From: Pleurocapsa sp. MO_226.B13
GTDB taxonomy: Bacteria; Cyanobacteriota; Cyanobacteriia; Cyanobacteriales; Xenococcaceae
Assembly (NCBI GenBank): GCA_030064795.1
Contig: JASJEI010000099.1
Location: 1-23,454 of the forward strand
Direction of reading: 5' to 3'
Length of the DNA: 23,454 bases
Below are positions 8,258-16,500 of the stretch, piece after piece. Both the position numbers and the translations under genes were made by a program. A model generated the notes under the pieces. It was not told the origin of the DNA. It worked only from the letters and a program-made list of their open reading frames with translations, and searched no databases. Within the stretch, counting starts at the first letter, position 1. Each line of letters begins with the position of its first letter.

Positions 8258-9376
8258 CTATTTATGAGGAGAACGATAAAAAGGTTTTTTAACTACCGTT
8301 GCAGGATAGGTTTTGCCACGGACTTCAATTTCTAAAGCTTGTCCTACTTTGCTCAGATTTTTGGGAACGTAGGCTAGGGCGATCGCTTTGCCGACTGTTG
8401 GGGCAAAAGTACCGCTGGTGACTTCTCCTACTGCTTCTCCCTGATACATTACCTGATAACCATGACGGGCGATATGTCTACCTGCCATTTCAATTCCTAC
8501 CAGACGGCGTTTGACTCCTGCTGCTTTTTGTTGTTCTAGTACCGAACGTCCGATAAAATCTCCTTTATCTTTGAGATGTACCACCCAACTCAAACCAGCT
8601 TCTAAAGGTGTAGTCGTCTCATCTATATCCTGTCCATACAGGCTCATTGCTGCCTCTAAACGTAAAGTATCCCTAGCACCCAAACCACAAGGAACAACTC
8701 CTGCCTCTAGAAAAGACTGCCATAGCTGTGGTGCTACTTCTGACTCTAGCATAATTTCAAAACCATCTTCTCCCGTGTAGCCAGTACGGGCAATAAAAGC
8801 TGAGTAGCCATTAATCTTCACAGTGCGGTGATTAAAAGCTTGGAGGCTACTGAGATCTTCTGTCACCAAAGTTTGCATAACTGCCATCGCCTTTGGCCCT
8901 TGAAGAGCAATAAGGGCTTGTTGGGTGGAAATATCTTGCATGGTAATAGAACTATTTTCTAAGTGGCTTAAGATCCAGGCTCGATCTTTAGCGGTTGTGC
9001 CTGCATTAACAATAACGACTGCTCTTGACTCTGCCTCTTGTTCCCCTTGATAGTAAAAGATAATATCGTCGATAATTCCTCCTTGAGAATTCAGCAATAC
9101 CGTATACATTGCTTCTCCTGGTTTTAGGCGACTTAAATCCGAAGGGACTAAAATTTGCCAGACATCAATTAAATCATCTCCCGCAAAAGTAAATTTACCC
9201 ATATGAGAAATATCAAACATTCCTACATTAGAGCGTACTGCCTGGTGTTCGAGTTTTAAGCCTCGATACTGTACGGGCATTTCCCATCCAGAAAAAGCGG
9301 TAAATCTTGCCTTTTGTAACCGAGCTAAATCGAATAAAGAAGTACGCAGCAAATCGGACGATTGGGAGTCAGTCAT
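8258..9376 (-). CDS. gcvT: Glycine cleavage system T protein (aminomethyltransferase)
   Basis: 372 residues, the normal full length for GcvT. It transfers the methylene group of the aminomethyl-lipoyl H protein to tetrahydrofolate and releases ammonia, as part of the glycine decarboxylase complex. In cyanobacteria this complex processes photorespiratory glycine. Visible landmarks are TAFSGWEMPVQYRG near the N-terminus, SNVGMFDISHMGKF (~48-62), TGYTGEDGFEIM (~196-207), CGLGARDTLRLEAAMSLYGQ (~230) and the C-terminal GTFAPTVGKAIALAYVP. The start is the ATG at 9376 (MTDSQSSDLL). It stands apart from gcvH and gcvP, which are not in the window. No glycine riboswitch could be recognised upstream. 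Confidence 0.97.
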   Translation of the reverse strand: MTDSQSSDLLRTSLFDLARLQKARFTAFSGWEMPVQYRGLKLEHQAVRSNVGMFDISHMGKFTFAGDDLIDVWQILVPSDLSRLKPGEAMYTVLLNSQGGIIDDIIFYYQGEQEAESRAVVIVNAGTTAKDRAWILSHLENSSITMQDISTQQALIALQGPKAMAVMQTLVTEDLSSLQAFNHRTVKINGYSAFIARTGYTGEDGFEIMLESEVAPQLWQSFLEAGVVPCGLGARDTLRLEAAMSLYGQDIDETTTPLEAGLSWVVHLKDKGDFIGRSVLEQQKAAGVKRRLVGIEMAGRHIARHGYQVMYQGEAVGEVTSGTFAPTVGKAIALAYVPKNLSKVGQALEIEVRGKTYPATVVKKPFYRSPHK

Positions 9377-9790
9377 AGATTTATTGAAAATATCGAGCGA
9401 GAAATTAATACTTAATAGCTTAATGCTTCTTGCCAGAGAGAAATCGAATTATGGTAAGGTATTCGAGTATGATTTAATAATTACGTAACATTTAGTTGGG
9501 TAAATTTTACCTAGTCGATTGGGCGATCGCCCTAAGTTAACCACGACTGGCAAAATTTTTGCTTAGTTTAATTTTAAGAACAAGTAACGTACATCAATTT
9601 AGTAAACTTATCTGTCAACCGCTCGGTTCAGATCTGCTAGGGATCCCCAGCATTTATTTAGGTCAGAGATTACTCCGCCGTAAGACGACGGAGCCTGACG
9701 GACGGCTGAAATGGGCGAAGACGCTTCGCCCATCGCGTCCTCCTCTGACCGTTGGTCAACATTTTTTAGATTTATTAGGAGAAAATTAAC
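9377..9790. other. Divergent intergenic region between gcvT and psbI
   Basis: This 414-bp gap must carry both promoters. It contains several dyads: GGTAAA-T-TTTACC (9499-9511), an extended HIP1 palindrome GGGCGATCGCCC (9521-9532), a near-palindrome around GGGATCCC (9635-9652), and the larger structured element at 9661-9750. Two forward frames spanning it read through these repeats and are not believed to be genes. Confidence 0.6.
9661..9750. repeat. Structured, inverted-repeat-bounded element (REP/MITE-like) upstream of psbI
   Basis: Outer arms GGTCAGAG (9661-9668) and CTCTGACC (9743-9750) are exact reverse complements. Inside are a CTCCGCCGT/ACGACGGAG hairpin (~9673-9692) and a perfect 10-bp stem, ATGGGCGAAG-ACG-CTTCGCCCAT (9710-9732). 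The whole can fold as a multi-branched structure. It is clearly GC-richer than its surroundings, as expected of a dispersed palindromic element. Because it ends 40 bp before the psbI ATG it may also lie in the psbI 5' leader. Confidence 0.6.
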
Positions 9791-9907
9791 ATGGCTACTC
9801 TCAAAATTGCTGTTTATATTACCGTATTTTTCTTTATCGGGTTGTTTATTTTTGGCTTTTTGTCCAGCGATCCCTCCCGTAACCCTGGTCGTAAGGATTT
9901 AGAATAA
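9791..9907 (+). CDS. psbI: Photosystem II reaction centre protein I
   Basis: 38 residues, the standard PsbI length. PsbI is a single-helix thylakoid protein bound to D1 at the periphery of the PSII core, and helps stabilise dimers and early assembly intermediates. The protein starts [20 protein letters not shown], a transmembrane helix, and ends in the diagnostic tail [17 protein letters not shown]. The start is fixed by AGGAG at 9777-9781, 9 nt upstream of the ATG. A terminator hairpin follows the stop at 9949, so it is probably monocistronic. The gene is short enough to be missed by length-filtered gene callers. Confidence 0.97.
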   Translation: MATLKIAVYITVFFFIGLFIFGFLSSDPSRNPGRKDLE

Positions 9908-9948
9908 TCTTTATTTGGTTCAATTATTTAATTAATAATAAGCAAGAT

Positions 9949-9975
9949 GGGGCTTTGGCAAAAGCCTCTTTTTTT
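9949..9975 (+). terminator. Rho-independent terminator after psbI
   Basis: GGGGCTTT (9949-9956) pairs with AAAGCCTC (9961-9968), with one G-T wobble and a GGCA loop, and a run of seven T follows. It is a classic intrinsic terminator 41 bp after the psbI stop. Confidence 0.85.
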
Positions 9976-10007
9976 AGCCGTGTTTGAGATAGCGATCGAA
10001 GAATACT

Positions 10008-10202
10008 ATGAATAACGAACAGTTTTGGTATGTGGTCAAACAGGAAAATGGTACTTGTGAAGTAGTTAGTTTTGCCAGCCAACAAGCAAAAACCCCAGAG
10101 CAATTATCAGAAAAATCACAATGGGGTGCATTCAAAAGCGAGCAGGAAGCGATCGCCAAAAAAATTGGTTTAATCAGGGCTGGTAAGTGTAAGCCCCAGT
10201 AG
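10008..10202 (+). CDS. Conserved cyanobacterial hypothetical protein, 64 aa
   Basis: 64 residues with no signal peptide or membrane segment. It starts MNNEQFWYVVKQENGTCEVV, and the C-terminal half carries QWGAFKSEQEAIAKKIGLIR followed by AGKCKPQ. This ending (WG-x-F-x-S-x-xEAIA-(R/K)-x-(V/I)GLIRAGKC) is one I recall from small cyanobacterial proteins of unknown function; I cannot name the family. The gene lies just after the psbI terminator and is followed 2 bp later by the convergent 3' end of ctpC, so transcripts could overlap. It has an in-frame HIP1 octamer in EAIAKK. No function is claimed. Confidence 0.82.
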   Translation: MNNEQFWYVVKQENGTCEVVSFASQQAKTPEQLSEKSQWGAFKSEQEAIAKKIGLIRAGKCKPQ

Positions 10203-10204
10203 CC

Positions 10205-11500
10205 TTATTTTGCTGCTTGTGGTTTAGCATTTTGTTGGGCTTGAATATTTTCTGCTAAAACATCAATGGCTTGAGCAAATTGCGGATCTGCTGCTGTTCC
10301 CAAATCAGAGCGATCCCCACTATATAATTCTTCTAGTTGCTCGTCGCTCAATTCCACTACTACATCTGGGGGAATACCCTCTTTATTGATGTCTCTACCG
10401 CTAGGAGTTAAATATTTAGCAATAGTAACTGCTAAACCCGAACCATCGCCGAGGGGACGAACCGACTGTACCAAACCTTTACCAAAAGTTTGTGTCCCCA
10501 ATAATGTGGCTCGATTATTGTCCTGTAAAGCACCTGAAAGAATCTCACTGGCACTAGCCGAACCTTCGTTAACCAATACTACTAATGGCTTGTCGGTTAA
10601 TGCCTTGTTTTTTGCTGCCTCGCGATCGCTAATTCCTTTACGATTGACCGTAGAAACGATTGTGCCTTCATTCAGCCACATACGGGCAATGTTAATACTA
10701 GAGTAAAGCAAACCACCAGGATTAGAACGCAAATCCATTACGTAACCCACTACACCTTCTTTCTCTTGGGACTCTATAGCCTTCTGCATATCTTTGGCAG
10801 CGTGTTCGTTGAAAGTAGTGAGGCGAATATAACCTACTTTACCAATAGAGGTGTCTCTAATGTGCGCTCGGACGGGATGAATTTCAATTCTTTCGCGAAT
10901 GATACTGTAGTCTCTCTCTTCGCCATTGCGATCGATCGTCAGAGTAACTTGACTACCGCGTTCTCCTCTAATTAGTTTGACTGCATCATTAACATCCATC
11001 CCCTTAGTGTCAGCACCATCAATTTTGACGATTATGTCTTGAGCCAAAATTCCTGCTTCAAAAGCGGGAGTATCTTCAATTGGTGAAATAACTATCAGTC
11101 TATCTGTTTCCTCATCTTTAGCAATTTGGATGCCTACCCCAGTCAATTCTCCAGAAGTATCGATGCGCATATTTTGAAACTCTTCTGGGTTCATAAAGCG
11201 CGTATAGGGATCTTCTAGCCTACCCAGCATTTGGCGAATTGCTTCGTAGGCATCTTCTTGGCTATTGTAAGAAGCATCTTTGACAAATTCTTGGCGAACT
11301 TTAAGCCAATCCGTGTTATTAAAACTAGTATCTACATACTGATGATTGATAATCTGCCAAACCTCATCCACTGTTTCTTTAGGGCCAGTCTGGATTAAAG
11401 CTTGACTTTGAGAAAGGTGAATTCCAGTCCCAGTGACTGCTACTGTTGATAATGCTACCGCAGTTGTTCCCAGAACTAGTCCTTTTTTTGTAGTTACCAT
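10205..11500 (-). CDS. ctpC: Carboxyl-terminal processing protease (S41 family), CtpC-like
   Basis: 431 residues. The N-terminus (MVTTKKGLVLGTTAVALSTV) is a signal/anchor sequence, so the enzyme acts in the periplasm or thylakoid lumen. A PDZ domain follows (~115-200, with GELTGVGIQI and SPIEDTPAFEAGILAQDIIV), then the S41 protease domain. The catalytic dyad is visible as Ser316 in GSASASE and Lys341 in FGKGLVQ, with the 25-residue spacing of the family. Cyanobacteria carry CtpA, CtpB and CtpC; CtpA matures the D1 protein. The N-terminal form and overall sequence recall CtpC, but paralogue assignment from memory is less sure than the family. It is convergent with the 64-aa gene (2-bp gap) and divergent from ftsQ. 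Confidence 0.9.
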   Translation of the reverse strand: MVTTKKGLVLGTTAVALSTVAVTGTGIHLSQSQALIQTGPKETVDEVWQIINHQYVDTSFNNTDWLKVRQEFVKDASYNSQEDAYEAIRQMLGRLEDPYTRFMNPEEFQNMRIDTSGELTGVGIQIAKDEETDRLIVISPIEDTPAFEAGILAQDIIVKIDGADTKGMDVNDAVKLIRGERGSQVTLTIDRNGEERDYSIIRERIEIHPVRAHIRDTSIGKVGYIRLTTFNEHAAKDMQKAIESQEKEGVVGYVMDLRSNPGGLLYSSINIARMWLNEGTIVSTVNRKGISDREAAKNKALTDKPLVVLVNEGSASASEILSGALQDNNRATLLGTQTFGKGLVQSVRPLGDGSGLAVTIAKYLTPSGRDINKEGIPPDVVVELSDEQLEELYSGDRSDLGTAADPQFAQAIDVLAENIQAQQNAKPQAAK

Positions 11501-11940
11501 AAGCTTAAAAATATAATAAATGTTGTCAGTGAGATAGACTCCAGCAAATTCTTATAGTTAAAGTCTAATCTACCACAAATGACTTTTGTGACTGGTGATT
11601 ACCCAACATTTGTGCCAAAACTTTAATTTGTCGCCAGAATATCAGTATTTTGGTAACAGATAAGACAATAATACTAAATAGATTTTAACCGCTGGATTGA
11701 CAAAAGATCGGGATTTACTTAGTTATCTCTAGATTAATTTTCTTAGTAGTTTGCACTGGCAACTTCTCGTAATAGTGGTTAACATAATTGCGGACTAATT
11801 TATTTTTAGCAACAAACCAAATAGATAAACTCCTTCGAGCAATTGATGAGGGATGATTTGTTTACTATTTTAGGGATCTTGCAACTTGTTTAACTCCTCT
11901 GTTCAACCTAGCTGACTAAAAATCAAAAAGCCTGACAGCC
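11501..11940. other. Divergent promoter region between ctpC and ftsQ
   Basis: 440 bp of AT-rich DNA without a credible gene. It must hold the promoters of ctpC (minus) and the ftsQ-ftsZ cluster (plus). A 14-codon start-stop frame at 11846 is not considered real. I found no clear NtcA, LexA or Zur-type dyad by eye, and no strong hairpin. Confidence 0.5.
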
Positions 11941-12711
11941 ATGTCCCCCTTTCCTCCGCCGAAACTAAAATATAAATTAGCCGTAATTGATATTCAAGAA
12001 CAGCGTCTAGCCCGTATTGCTTTGTGGCGTTCTTGTTTGATAACTGGTTTTGCTGTGGGTTTAGGATTACTTGCTACTTCCACTCACTGGACGATTAAAC
12101 ATCAGTCTCAGATTCAGATCGTTGGTAAAAAACTAGTAAATGCAGACACTATTTATACTGCTTTAAATTTTGCTTATCCTCAATTCATTTGGACTGTAGA
12201 CGGCTCAAATTTAACTCAAAAAATTGAATCTATTCCTGCGATCGAAGTCGCCAGAATTAATAAGCAAATCATTCCTTCCCAGTTAACAGTTTATCTTCAA
12301 GAAAGAACGCCTGTTGCCTTGGCAACATCACAAGGAAAAGTTGGCTTTCTCGATGTCCATGGTGAATGGATCGCTAAAGAGTTTTATGCCAATATCGACT
12401 CCGATTTTGTCTTGCCACAACTAGCCGCACTTAATTATTTACCTAAATATAAACGGTCTTGGATTCAGATTTATCAGCTAATATCTTTATATCCAGAACT
12501 AAAAATTAATGAAGTTCAATGGAATCATGATGGTAATCTATTTGTTCAGACCAAGATAGGAAGGGTATTGCTGGGAACAGATTCGTCACGATTAGAACAA
12601 CAGTTTAAAATTATGTTAAAACTGCAAAATCTGCCCGCTCACATTAAGCGTAGGGAAATTGCCTATGTGGATTTGAGTAATCCTAAGACTAATTTAATTC
12701 AAAGGTACTAG
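11941..12711 (+). CDS. ftsQ: Cell division protein FtsQ/DivIB
   Basis: 256 residues, usual for cyanobacterial FtsQ. A short cytoplasmic N-terminus is followed by one membrane helix (~31-48, LITGFAVGLGLLATSTHW). A POTRA domain comes next (~55-120: IQIVGKKLVNADTIY through SQLTVYLQERTPVALA), then the FtsQ beta domain containing GKVGFLDVHGEW. FtsQ is a bitopic divisome scaffold that links early and late division proteins. The start at 11941 (MSPFPPPKLKYK) follows a region without a strong Shine-Dalgarno. It lies 229 bp upstream of ftsZ on the same strand, the usual cyanobacterial order. Divergence is high in this family, so the call rests on architecture plus position. Confidence 0.9.
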   Translation: MSPFPPPKLKYKLAVIDIQEQRLARIALWRSCLITGFAVGLGLLATSTHWTIKHQSQIQIVGKKLVNADTIYTALNFAYPQFIWTVDGSNLTQKIESIPAIEVARINKQIIPSQLTVYLQERTPVALATSQGKVGFLDVHGEWIAKEFYANIDSDFVLPQLAALNYLPKYKRSWIQIYQLISLYPELKINEVQWNHDGNLFVQTKIGRVLLGTDSSRLEQQFKIMLKLQNLPAHIKRREIAYVDLSNPKTNLIQRY

Positions 12712-12791
12712 CGAGCGCGAGAAAGTAATGACAAATTAAGTATTTGCCCCGAGAGCTTTTTATCTCATTAGTATTGAATCAGTGATTTCTT

Positions 12792-12815
12792 GGAGGATAG
12801 TATATGTTTATGTGA
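12792..12815 (+). other. Orphan Shine-Dalgarno with a three-codon ORF in the ftsQ-ftsZ gap
   Basis: A near-ideal GGAGG (12792-12796) is placed 7 nt before ATG-TTT-ATG-TGA (12804-12815). No longer frame follows. It could be a regulatory start-stop in the ftsZ leader, a relic, or chance. The real ftsZ start has only a weak upstream purine tract. Confidence 0.3.
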
Positions 12816-12940
12816 TTAATAATTACAAAAACTTTAATATTTTATACAGATTAAATTCGTTAGATGATAATAAGTTGAACCCAGCTTCTAAGTTAAATAG
12901 TCTATAAGAAAACCAAGCGCGGAAACTTTGATGTACGCTC

Positions 12941-14212
12941 ATGTCTTTAGAGAAAAAACTCGTCCGTACTTTCAGTAATGAAACTAACTATAATTCTGAG
13001 TTACCCTTAGCTCTAGGAAATAATTCATTGGGTAATGGAATGGGAATACCCTTTAGGGCCGATCGCAGTAGTTCTCAGATTCCCAAAGAAGAAATCAGGA
13101 GTAATAAAATAGTGCCTAGTAATGTCGCCAAAATCAAGGTAATGGGAGTGGGTGGCGGAGGCTGCAATGCAGTCAACCGCATGATTGAAAGCCAAGTAAC
13201 AGGTATTGAATTTTGGGCAATAAACACTGATGCTCAAGCCTTAAACAGCGCTCACGCCCCTCAAAAGTTGCAAATCGGACAAAAAATTACTAGAGGCTTG
13301 GGGGCAGGTGGTAATCCTGCAATTGGACAGAAAGCAGCGGAAGAATCGCGGGATGAACTGGCTCATGCTTTAGAGAATACGGATTTAGTATTTATTACTG
13401 CTGGTATGGGAGGGGGTACGGGAACGGGTGCAGCCCCGATCGCAGCGGAAGTGGCAAAAGAGATGGGTTGTTTGACTGTCGGAGTTGTAACTCGTCCTTT
13501 TACTTTTGAAGGTAGGAGACGTACTAAACAGGCGGAAAAAGGGATTGAAGCTTTTCGCAGTCGGGTTGATACTCTAATTGTGATTCCCAACAATCAATTG
13601 TTATCGGTTATATCTCCCGAAACTCCAGTACAAGAAGCTTTTGGCGTTGCCGATGATGTCTTGCGCCAGGGCGTACAGGGAATCTCAGATATTATTACTA
13701 TTCCTGGTTTAATTAATGTTGACTTTGCTGATGTTCGAGCAATTATGGCCGATGCTGGTTCGGCACTGATGGGCATTGGTATGGGTTCGGGTAAATCCCG
13801 CGCTAGGGAGGCGGCAATCGCTGCGGTTTCTTCTCCTCTGCTAGAGGCTTCGATTCATGGGGCAAAAGGCGTAGTAATTAACATTACAGGAGGCTATGAC
13901 CTAACTTTGCACGAAGTTAATGCTGCTGCTGACAGTATCTATGAGGTAGTAGATGAGGATGCCAATATTATCTTTGGTGCGGTGATCGATGAAAGTATGG
14001 ACGGAGAAATCAGAATTACCGTCATTGCTACTGGATTTGATGCCGAGACTGGAGAAGATTATGAGATGGAAGAGCCTCAAATAGAACCAAGGAGTGTTTT
14101 TCCCACTATGGCAACTACACAACAGCCAGAAAGGATGAGAAGCAGAGAAAGCGATCGCTCTCGGATTGAAATTCCCGATTTTCTCCAACGACGACGTTTC
14201 CCCAAAAACTAG
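12941..14212 (+). CDS. ftsZ: Cell division GTPase FtsZ
   Basis: 423 residues. FtsZ is a tubulin-like GTPase that forms the Z ring at midcell. It has a cyanobacterial-type N-terminal extension (~1-62) before the core, which opens at [18 protein letters not shown]. The GTP-binding signature GGGTGTG is at residues 157-163. The synergy (T7) loop NVDFAD is at 259-264, so the catalytic aspartates are present. The linker is short and the protein ends [15 protein letters not shown], the conserved C-terminal peptide used for membrane tethers and regulators. The ATG at 12941 is chosen; an ATG at 12931 is out of frame. thiD begins 17 bp after the stop, suggesting co-transcription. Confidence 0.98.
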   Translation: MSLEKKLVRTFSNETNYNSELPLALGNNSLGNGMGIPFRADRSSSQIPKEEIRSNKIVPSNVAKIKVMGVGGGGCNAVNRMIESQVTGIEFWAINTDAQALNSAHAPQKLQIGQKITRGLGAGGNPAIGQKAAEESRDELAHALENTDLVFITAGMGGGTGTGAAPIAAEVAKEMGCLTVGVVTRPFTFEGRRRTKQAEKGIEAFRSRVDTLIVIPNNQLLSVISPETPVQEAFGVADDVLRQGVQGISDIITIPGLINVDFADVRAIMADAGSALMGIGMGSGKSRAREAAIAAVSSPLLEASIHGAKGVVINITGGYDLTLHEVNAAADSIYEVVDEDANIIFGAVIDESMDGEIRITVIATGFDAETGEDYEMEEPQIEPRSVFPTMATTQQPERMRSRESDRSRIEIPDFLQRRRFPKN

Positions 14213-14229
14213 ATTAACCATGCGGACAC

Positions 14230-15039
14230 ATGACCCAAATTGCTCTAACTATTGCTGGTTCCGATAGTGGAGGCGGAGCGGGAGTTCAAGCAGATCTGAG
14301 AACTTTTGCTTTCCACTGCGTTCATGGTGCTAGTGCAGTCACCTGTATCACGGCGCAAAACACTGTTGGCGTATCTCAAGTAGAAGCGATGAGCGTGTCT
14401 ATGGTTAAAGCTCAGATCGAGGCTGTCGCTACTGATTTAAAACCCGATGCAGTTAAGACGGGAATGTTACTTAATTGCGAGATTATTGAAGCGGTTGCCG
14501 AGGAAATAACTAGTTTGGATTTAAAACAGCTAGTAGTCGATCCAGTAATGGTCTCTCGTGCGGGAGTCAAGCTAATTGATGATGAGGCGATCGCCTTATT
14601 ACAGAAGTTACTCATACCCCAAGCAGCCATCATTACTCCAAATCGCTATGAAGCTGAAATTTTAAGTGGTTTAGAAATAAATACTTTAGAACAACTAAAA
14701 GAGGCTGCGATCGCCATCTACGAATCTCTAGGGGCAAAAGTTGTTTTGCTGAAAGGAGGAGGACTATCAGACATCGATAAGGGTACAGATGTTTGGTATG
14801 ACGGCAGCCAAATTAAAACCCTAACGGCAAAAGCAGTTAACACTAAAAATACTCACGGCACGGGTTGTACTCTCTCAGCAGCTATTTGTGCCAATTTAGC
14901 ATTAGATAAAGATTTATGGTCGGCAACAACCGCAGCTAAAAAATACGTCACCACAGCTTTAGAAAATTCTCTCGATCTTGGCGCGGGAAATGGCCCAGTC
15001 GGTCATTTTTTCCCCTTGTTGGAATCTCGAAGCGATTAG
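14230..15039 (+). CDS. thiD: Hydroxymethylpyrimidine/phosphomethylpyrimidine kinase
   Basis: 269 residues, full length. ThiD phosphorylates HMP and then HMP-phosphate to HMP-pyrophosphate for thiamine synthesis in the cytosol. The ribokinase-like fold is evident. The N-terminal substrate loop is ALTIAGSDSGGGAGVQADLR, the central VVDPVMVSRAG segment is present, and the C-terminal anion-hole motif HGTGCT lies at residues 209-214, with Cys213 at the position expected for the active site. It sits 17 bp downstream of ftsZ. That link is positional rather than functional, although ftsZ-thiD adjacency does occur in cyanobacteria as I recall. Confidence 0.96.
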   Translation: MTQIALTIAGSDSGGGAGVQADLRTFAFHCVHGASAVTCITAQNTVGVSQVEAMSVSMVKAQIEAVATDLKPDAVKTGMLLNCEIIEAVAEEITSLDLKQLVVDPVMVSRAGVKLIDDEAIALLQKLLIPQAAIITPNRYEAEILSGLEINTLEQLKEAAIAIYESLGAKVVLLKGGGLSDIDKGTDVWYDGSQIKTLTAKAVNTKNTHGTGCTLSAAICANLALDKDLWSATTAAKKYVTTALENSLDLGAGNGPVGHFFPLLESRSD

Positions 15040-15044
15040 CGTCC

Positions 15045-15082
15045 GATCTGTGGCGGTAAGCTGCTTTTCTTTACTACAGATC
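15045..15082 (+). terminator. Possible terminator or dyad after thiD
   Basis: GATCTGT (15045-15051) pairs with ACAGATC (15076-15082), with an inner GGTAA/TTTAC pairing around a T-rich loop. It lies 6 bp after the thiD stop. No T-run follows, so it would be an atypical terminator or an RNA-stability hairpin. Confidence 0.35.
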
Positions 15083-15241
15083 TAATCCGCCATAACTAGC
15101 CACAAACTAATAAAAATTTAAAAATTACTCTCAACCTCGTTTTTATTTAAGATTTTTTAGCTTAAATTAGTAGCAAGCTGACGGTTGATTAAAATCTAAC
15201 TCATTAAAACTTTTTAAAATCAAACAATGTAGACTATCGAA

Positions 15242-15742
15242 ATGAAACTAGCTACCAAAATTGAAGCAATTTTTTATATTAAGGGTAGACCACTCTCGGT
15301 AGAAGAGATATTTGCTTGTCTGCATCGAGAAACTGCTGAAACGGGCAAAATTTCTGAAGAAGATCGAGCTTTAGTAGAAGATGGTTTGATCGAATTAATG
15401 AATGACTATGCTCATCGCGACAGTGCTTTAGAAATTGTCGAAACAGAAGCTGGATACAGTCTTCAACTCAAAGCTGAATACCAAGATCTGCTTCAAGAAT
15501 TAGTCCCCGCAGAACTAGGAAAAGGAGCATTGCGTACTCTAGCAGCAATAGCACTTAGAAATCCAATTTTACAAACAGAATTAATCGATTTACGTGGTAG
15601 TAGTGCCTATCAACAGGTAGCGGAACTGGTTCGGCTAGGATTTATTCGCAAACGAGAACAAGCCGATGGTCGTTCCTATTGGCTAGAGGTGACTAATAAA
15701 TTTCATCAATACTTTGAAATTAGCGATCTAGCTATATCCTAG
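15242..15742 (+). CDS. scpB: Segregation and condensation protein B
   Basis: 166 residues, typical of ScpB. It is the kleisin-associated winged-helix subunit of the SMC-ScpA-ScpB condensin that organises and segregates the chromosome. Landmarks are KLATKIEAIFYIKGRPLSVE at the N-terminus (first winged helix), YSLQLKAEYQDLLQELVPAE, and the conserved GALRTLAAIALRNPILQTEL block followed by IDLRGSSAYQQVAELVRLGF and IRKREQADGRSYWLEVT (second winged helix). The ATG at 15242 is the natural start. ScpA and SMC genes are not in the window. An 85-bp gap separates it from the next gene on the same strand. Confidence 0.94.
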   Translation: MKLATKIEAIFYIKGRPLSVEEIFACLHRETAETGKISEEDRALVEDGLIELMNDYAHRDSALEIVETEAGYSLQLKAEYQDLLQELVPAELGKGALRTLAAIALRNPILQTELIDLRGSSAYQQVAELVRLGFIRKREQADGRSYWLEVTNKFHQYFEISDLAIS

Positions 15743-15827
15743 AGATTTTTCGCCCTATTTTTCACTAGCGACGATCGGCAAAACTATGTCAAAGTAGAAT
15801 CAGCTTACATCCATATTTGGGTAAAGA

Positions 15828-16187
15828 ATGATATTTAACTTTGATTTTTCAAATTCCGAACAACAAGAACAAAACTACAACACTTTGATGCAGTATTTGC
15901 GTCAGCAACATCCAGAGGTTCTGGCACAGATTGCTCAGTCTGCTAGTCCAGATGTTAAACAAATTATTTCCCAAAACGTACAGGGATTGGTGGGAATGCT
16001 CCCTTCAGGAGACTTTAACGTCAAGGTGACTACAGATAAAGAAAACTTAGCTCATTTATTGGCTTCCGCTATGATGACTGGTTACTTTCTGTGTCAGATA
16101 GAAAAAAGAATGGGTTTGGAAGAAAGCTTAGGTGACTCTGCTTCTGTTTCCAATGGTTCTACTCAGGAAGATGCAACAGAAGAATAG
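15828..16187 (+). CDS. DUF760 domain protein
   Basis: 119 residues. The sequence YNTLMQYLRQQHPEVLAQIA, then SPDVKQIISQNVQGLVGMLP and LAHLLASAMMTGYFLCQIEK, is the DUF760 signature found in cyanobacteria and plant plastids. It is soluble and helical with an acidic C-terminal tail. The function in bacteria is unknown; in plants some DUF760 proteins are plastid-targeted and reported to turn over quickly, which I recall only in general terms. It follows scpB in the same direction. A hairpin begins 4 nt after the stop. Confidence 0.9.
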   Translation: MIFNFDFSNSEQQEQNYNTLMQYLRQQHPEVLAQIAQSASPDVKQIISQNVQGLVGMLPSGDFNVKVTTDKENLAHLLASAMMTGYFLCQIEKRMGLEESLGDSASVSNGSTQEDATEE

Positions 16188-16190
16188 GCT

Positions 16191-16209
16191 CTAGAAAAGC
16201 CGTTTCTAG
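16191..16209 (+). terminator. Possible terminator hairpin after the DUF760 gene
   Basis: CTAGAAA (16191-16197) and TTTCTAG (16203-16209) form a perfect 7-bp stem with an AGCCG loop, directly after the stop codon. The T-run is lacking, so termination is possible but not proven. Confidence 0.4.
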
Positions 16210-16358
16210 CTGCACGTAGTTAGTATTTGAGGCAATTGTTGGAGCTGAAATATAGGCTCTGATAATACACTCAGATGTTTGGGTCGAAAACGCTATTTTC
16301 TGAAAAATCAAGGTCAATCCGATCGGACATTGACTGAAATTTTTGGCTGGAAAATTAT

Positions 16359-16454
16359 TTATCCGCCTTTGGAAAAGCTCAGCATTAATAAAACTGATAA
16401 AGCCATGCCTGGGGCAAGTAAAAGTACTAAGGTAAGTAAGTCATTTGGTGTCAT
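16359..16454 (-). CDS. Candidate 31-aa single-transmembrane peptide
   Basis: On the minus strand an ATG at 16454 opens 31 codons ending at TAA 16361-16359. The peptide starts MTPNDLLTLVLLLAPGMALS and ends VLLMLSFSKGG. That is a short polar head, one hydrophobic helix of about 20 residues, and a small basic tail, the build of photosystem, cytochrome b6f or NDH-1 small subunits. An AAGAGA purine tract lies about 6 nt upstream of the ATG, and a TATAC-type -10 element further up. It does not match the PsbX, PsbM, PsbY, PsaM, PetM, PetN, PetL or PetG sequences I remember. The opposite-strand frame here (16279-16467) has only a TTG start and no RBS, and is less credible. Confidence 0.5.
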   Translation of the reverse strand: MTPNDLLTLVLLLAPGMALSVLLMLSFSKGG

Positions 16455-16500
16455 TAGATTCTCTTGATGAAATTCGGTATAATTTGTCTTTAAATATTTT

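Noticed and set aside
9377..9500. Possible glycine riboswitch before gcvT
   Set aside because: The expected conserved core elements could not be found by eye on the minus strand.
9559..9902. Two plus-strand frames across the gcvT-psbI gap
   Set aside because: They read through the palindromic element, and one overlaps psbI in another frame. Their sequence is the translation of repeats rather than a protein.
12931..12940. An ATG at 12931 as the ftsZ start
   Set aside because: It is out of frame with ftsZ and stops after 15 codons.
16279..16467. A 62-codon plus-strand ORF after the DUF760 gene
   Set aside because: It has a TTG start without an RBS and a composition unlike its neighbours. The minus-strand 31-aa ORF in the same place has a better start, RBS and a membrane-helix sequence.
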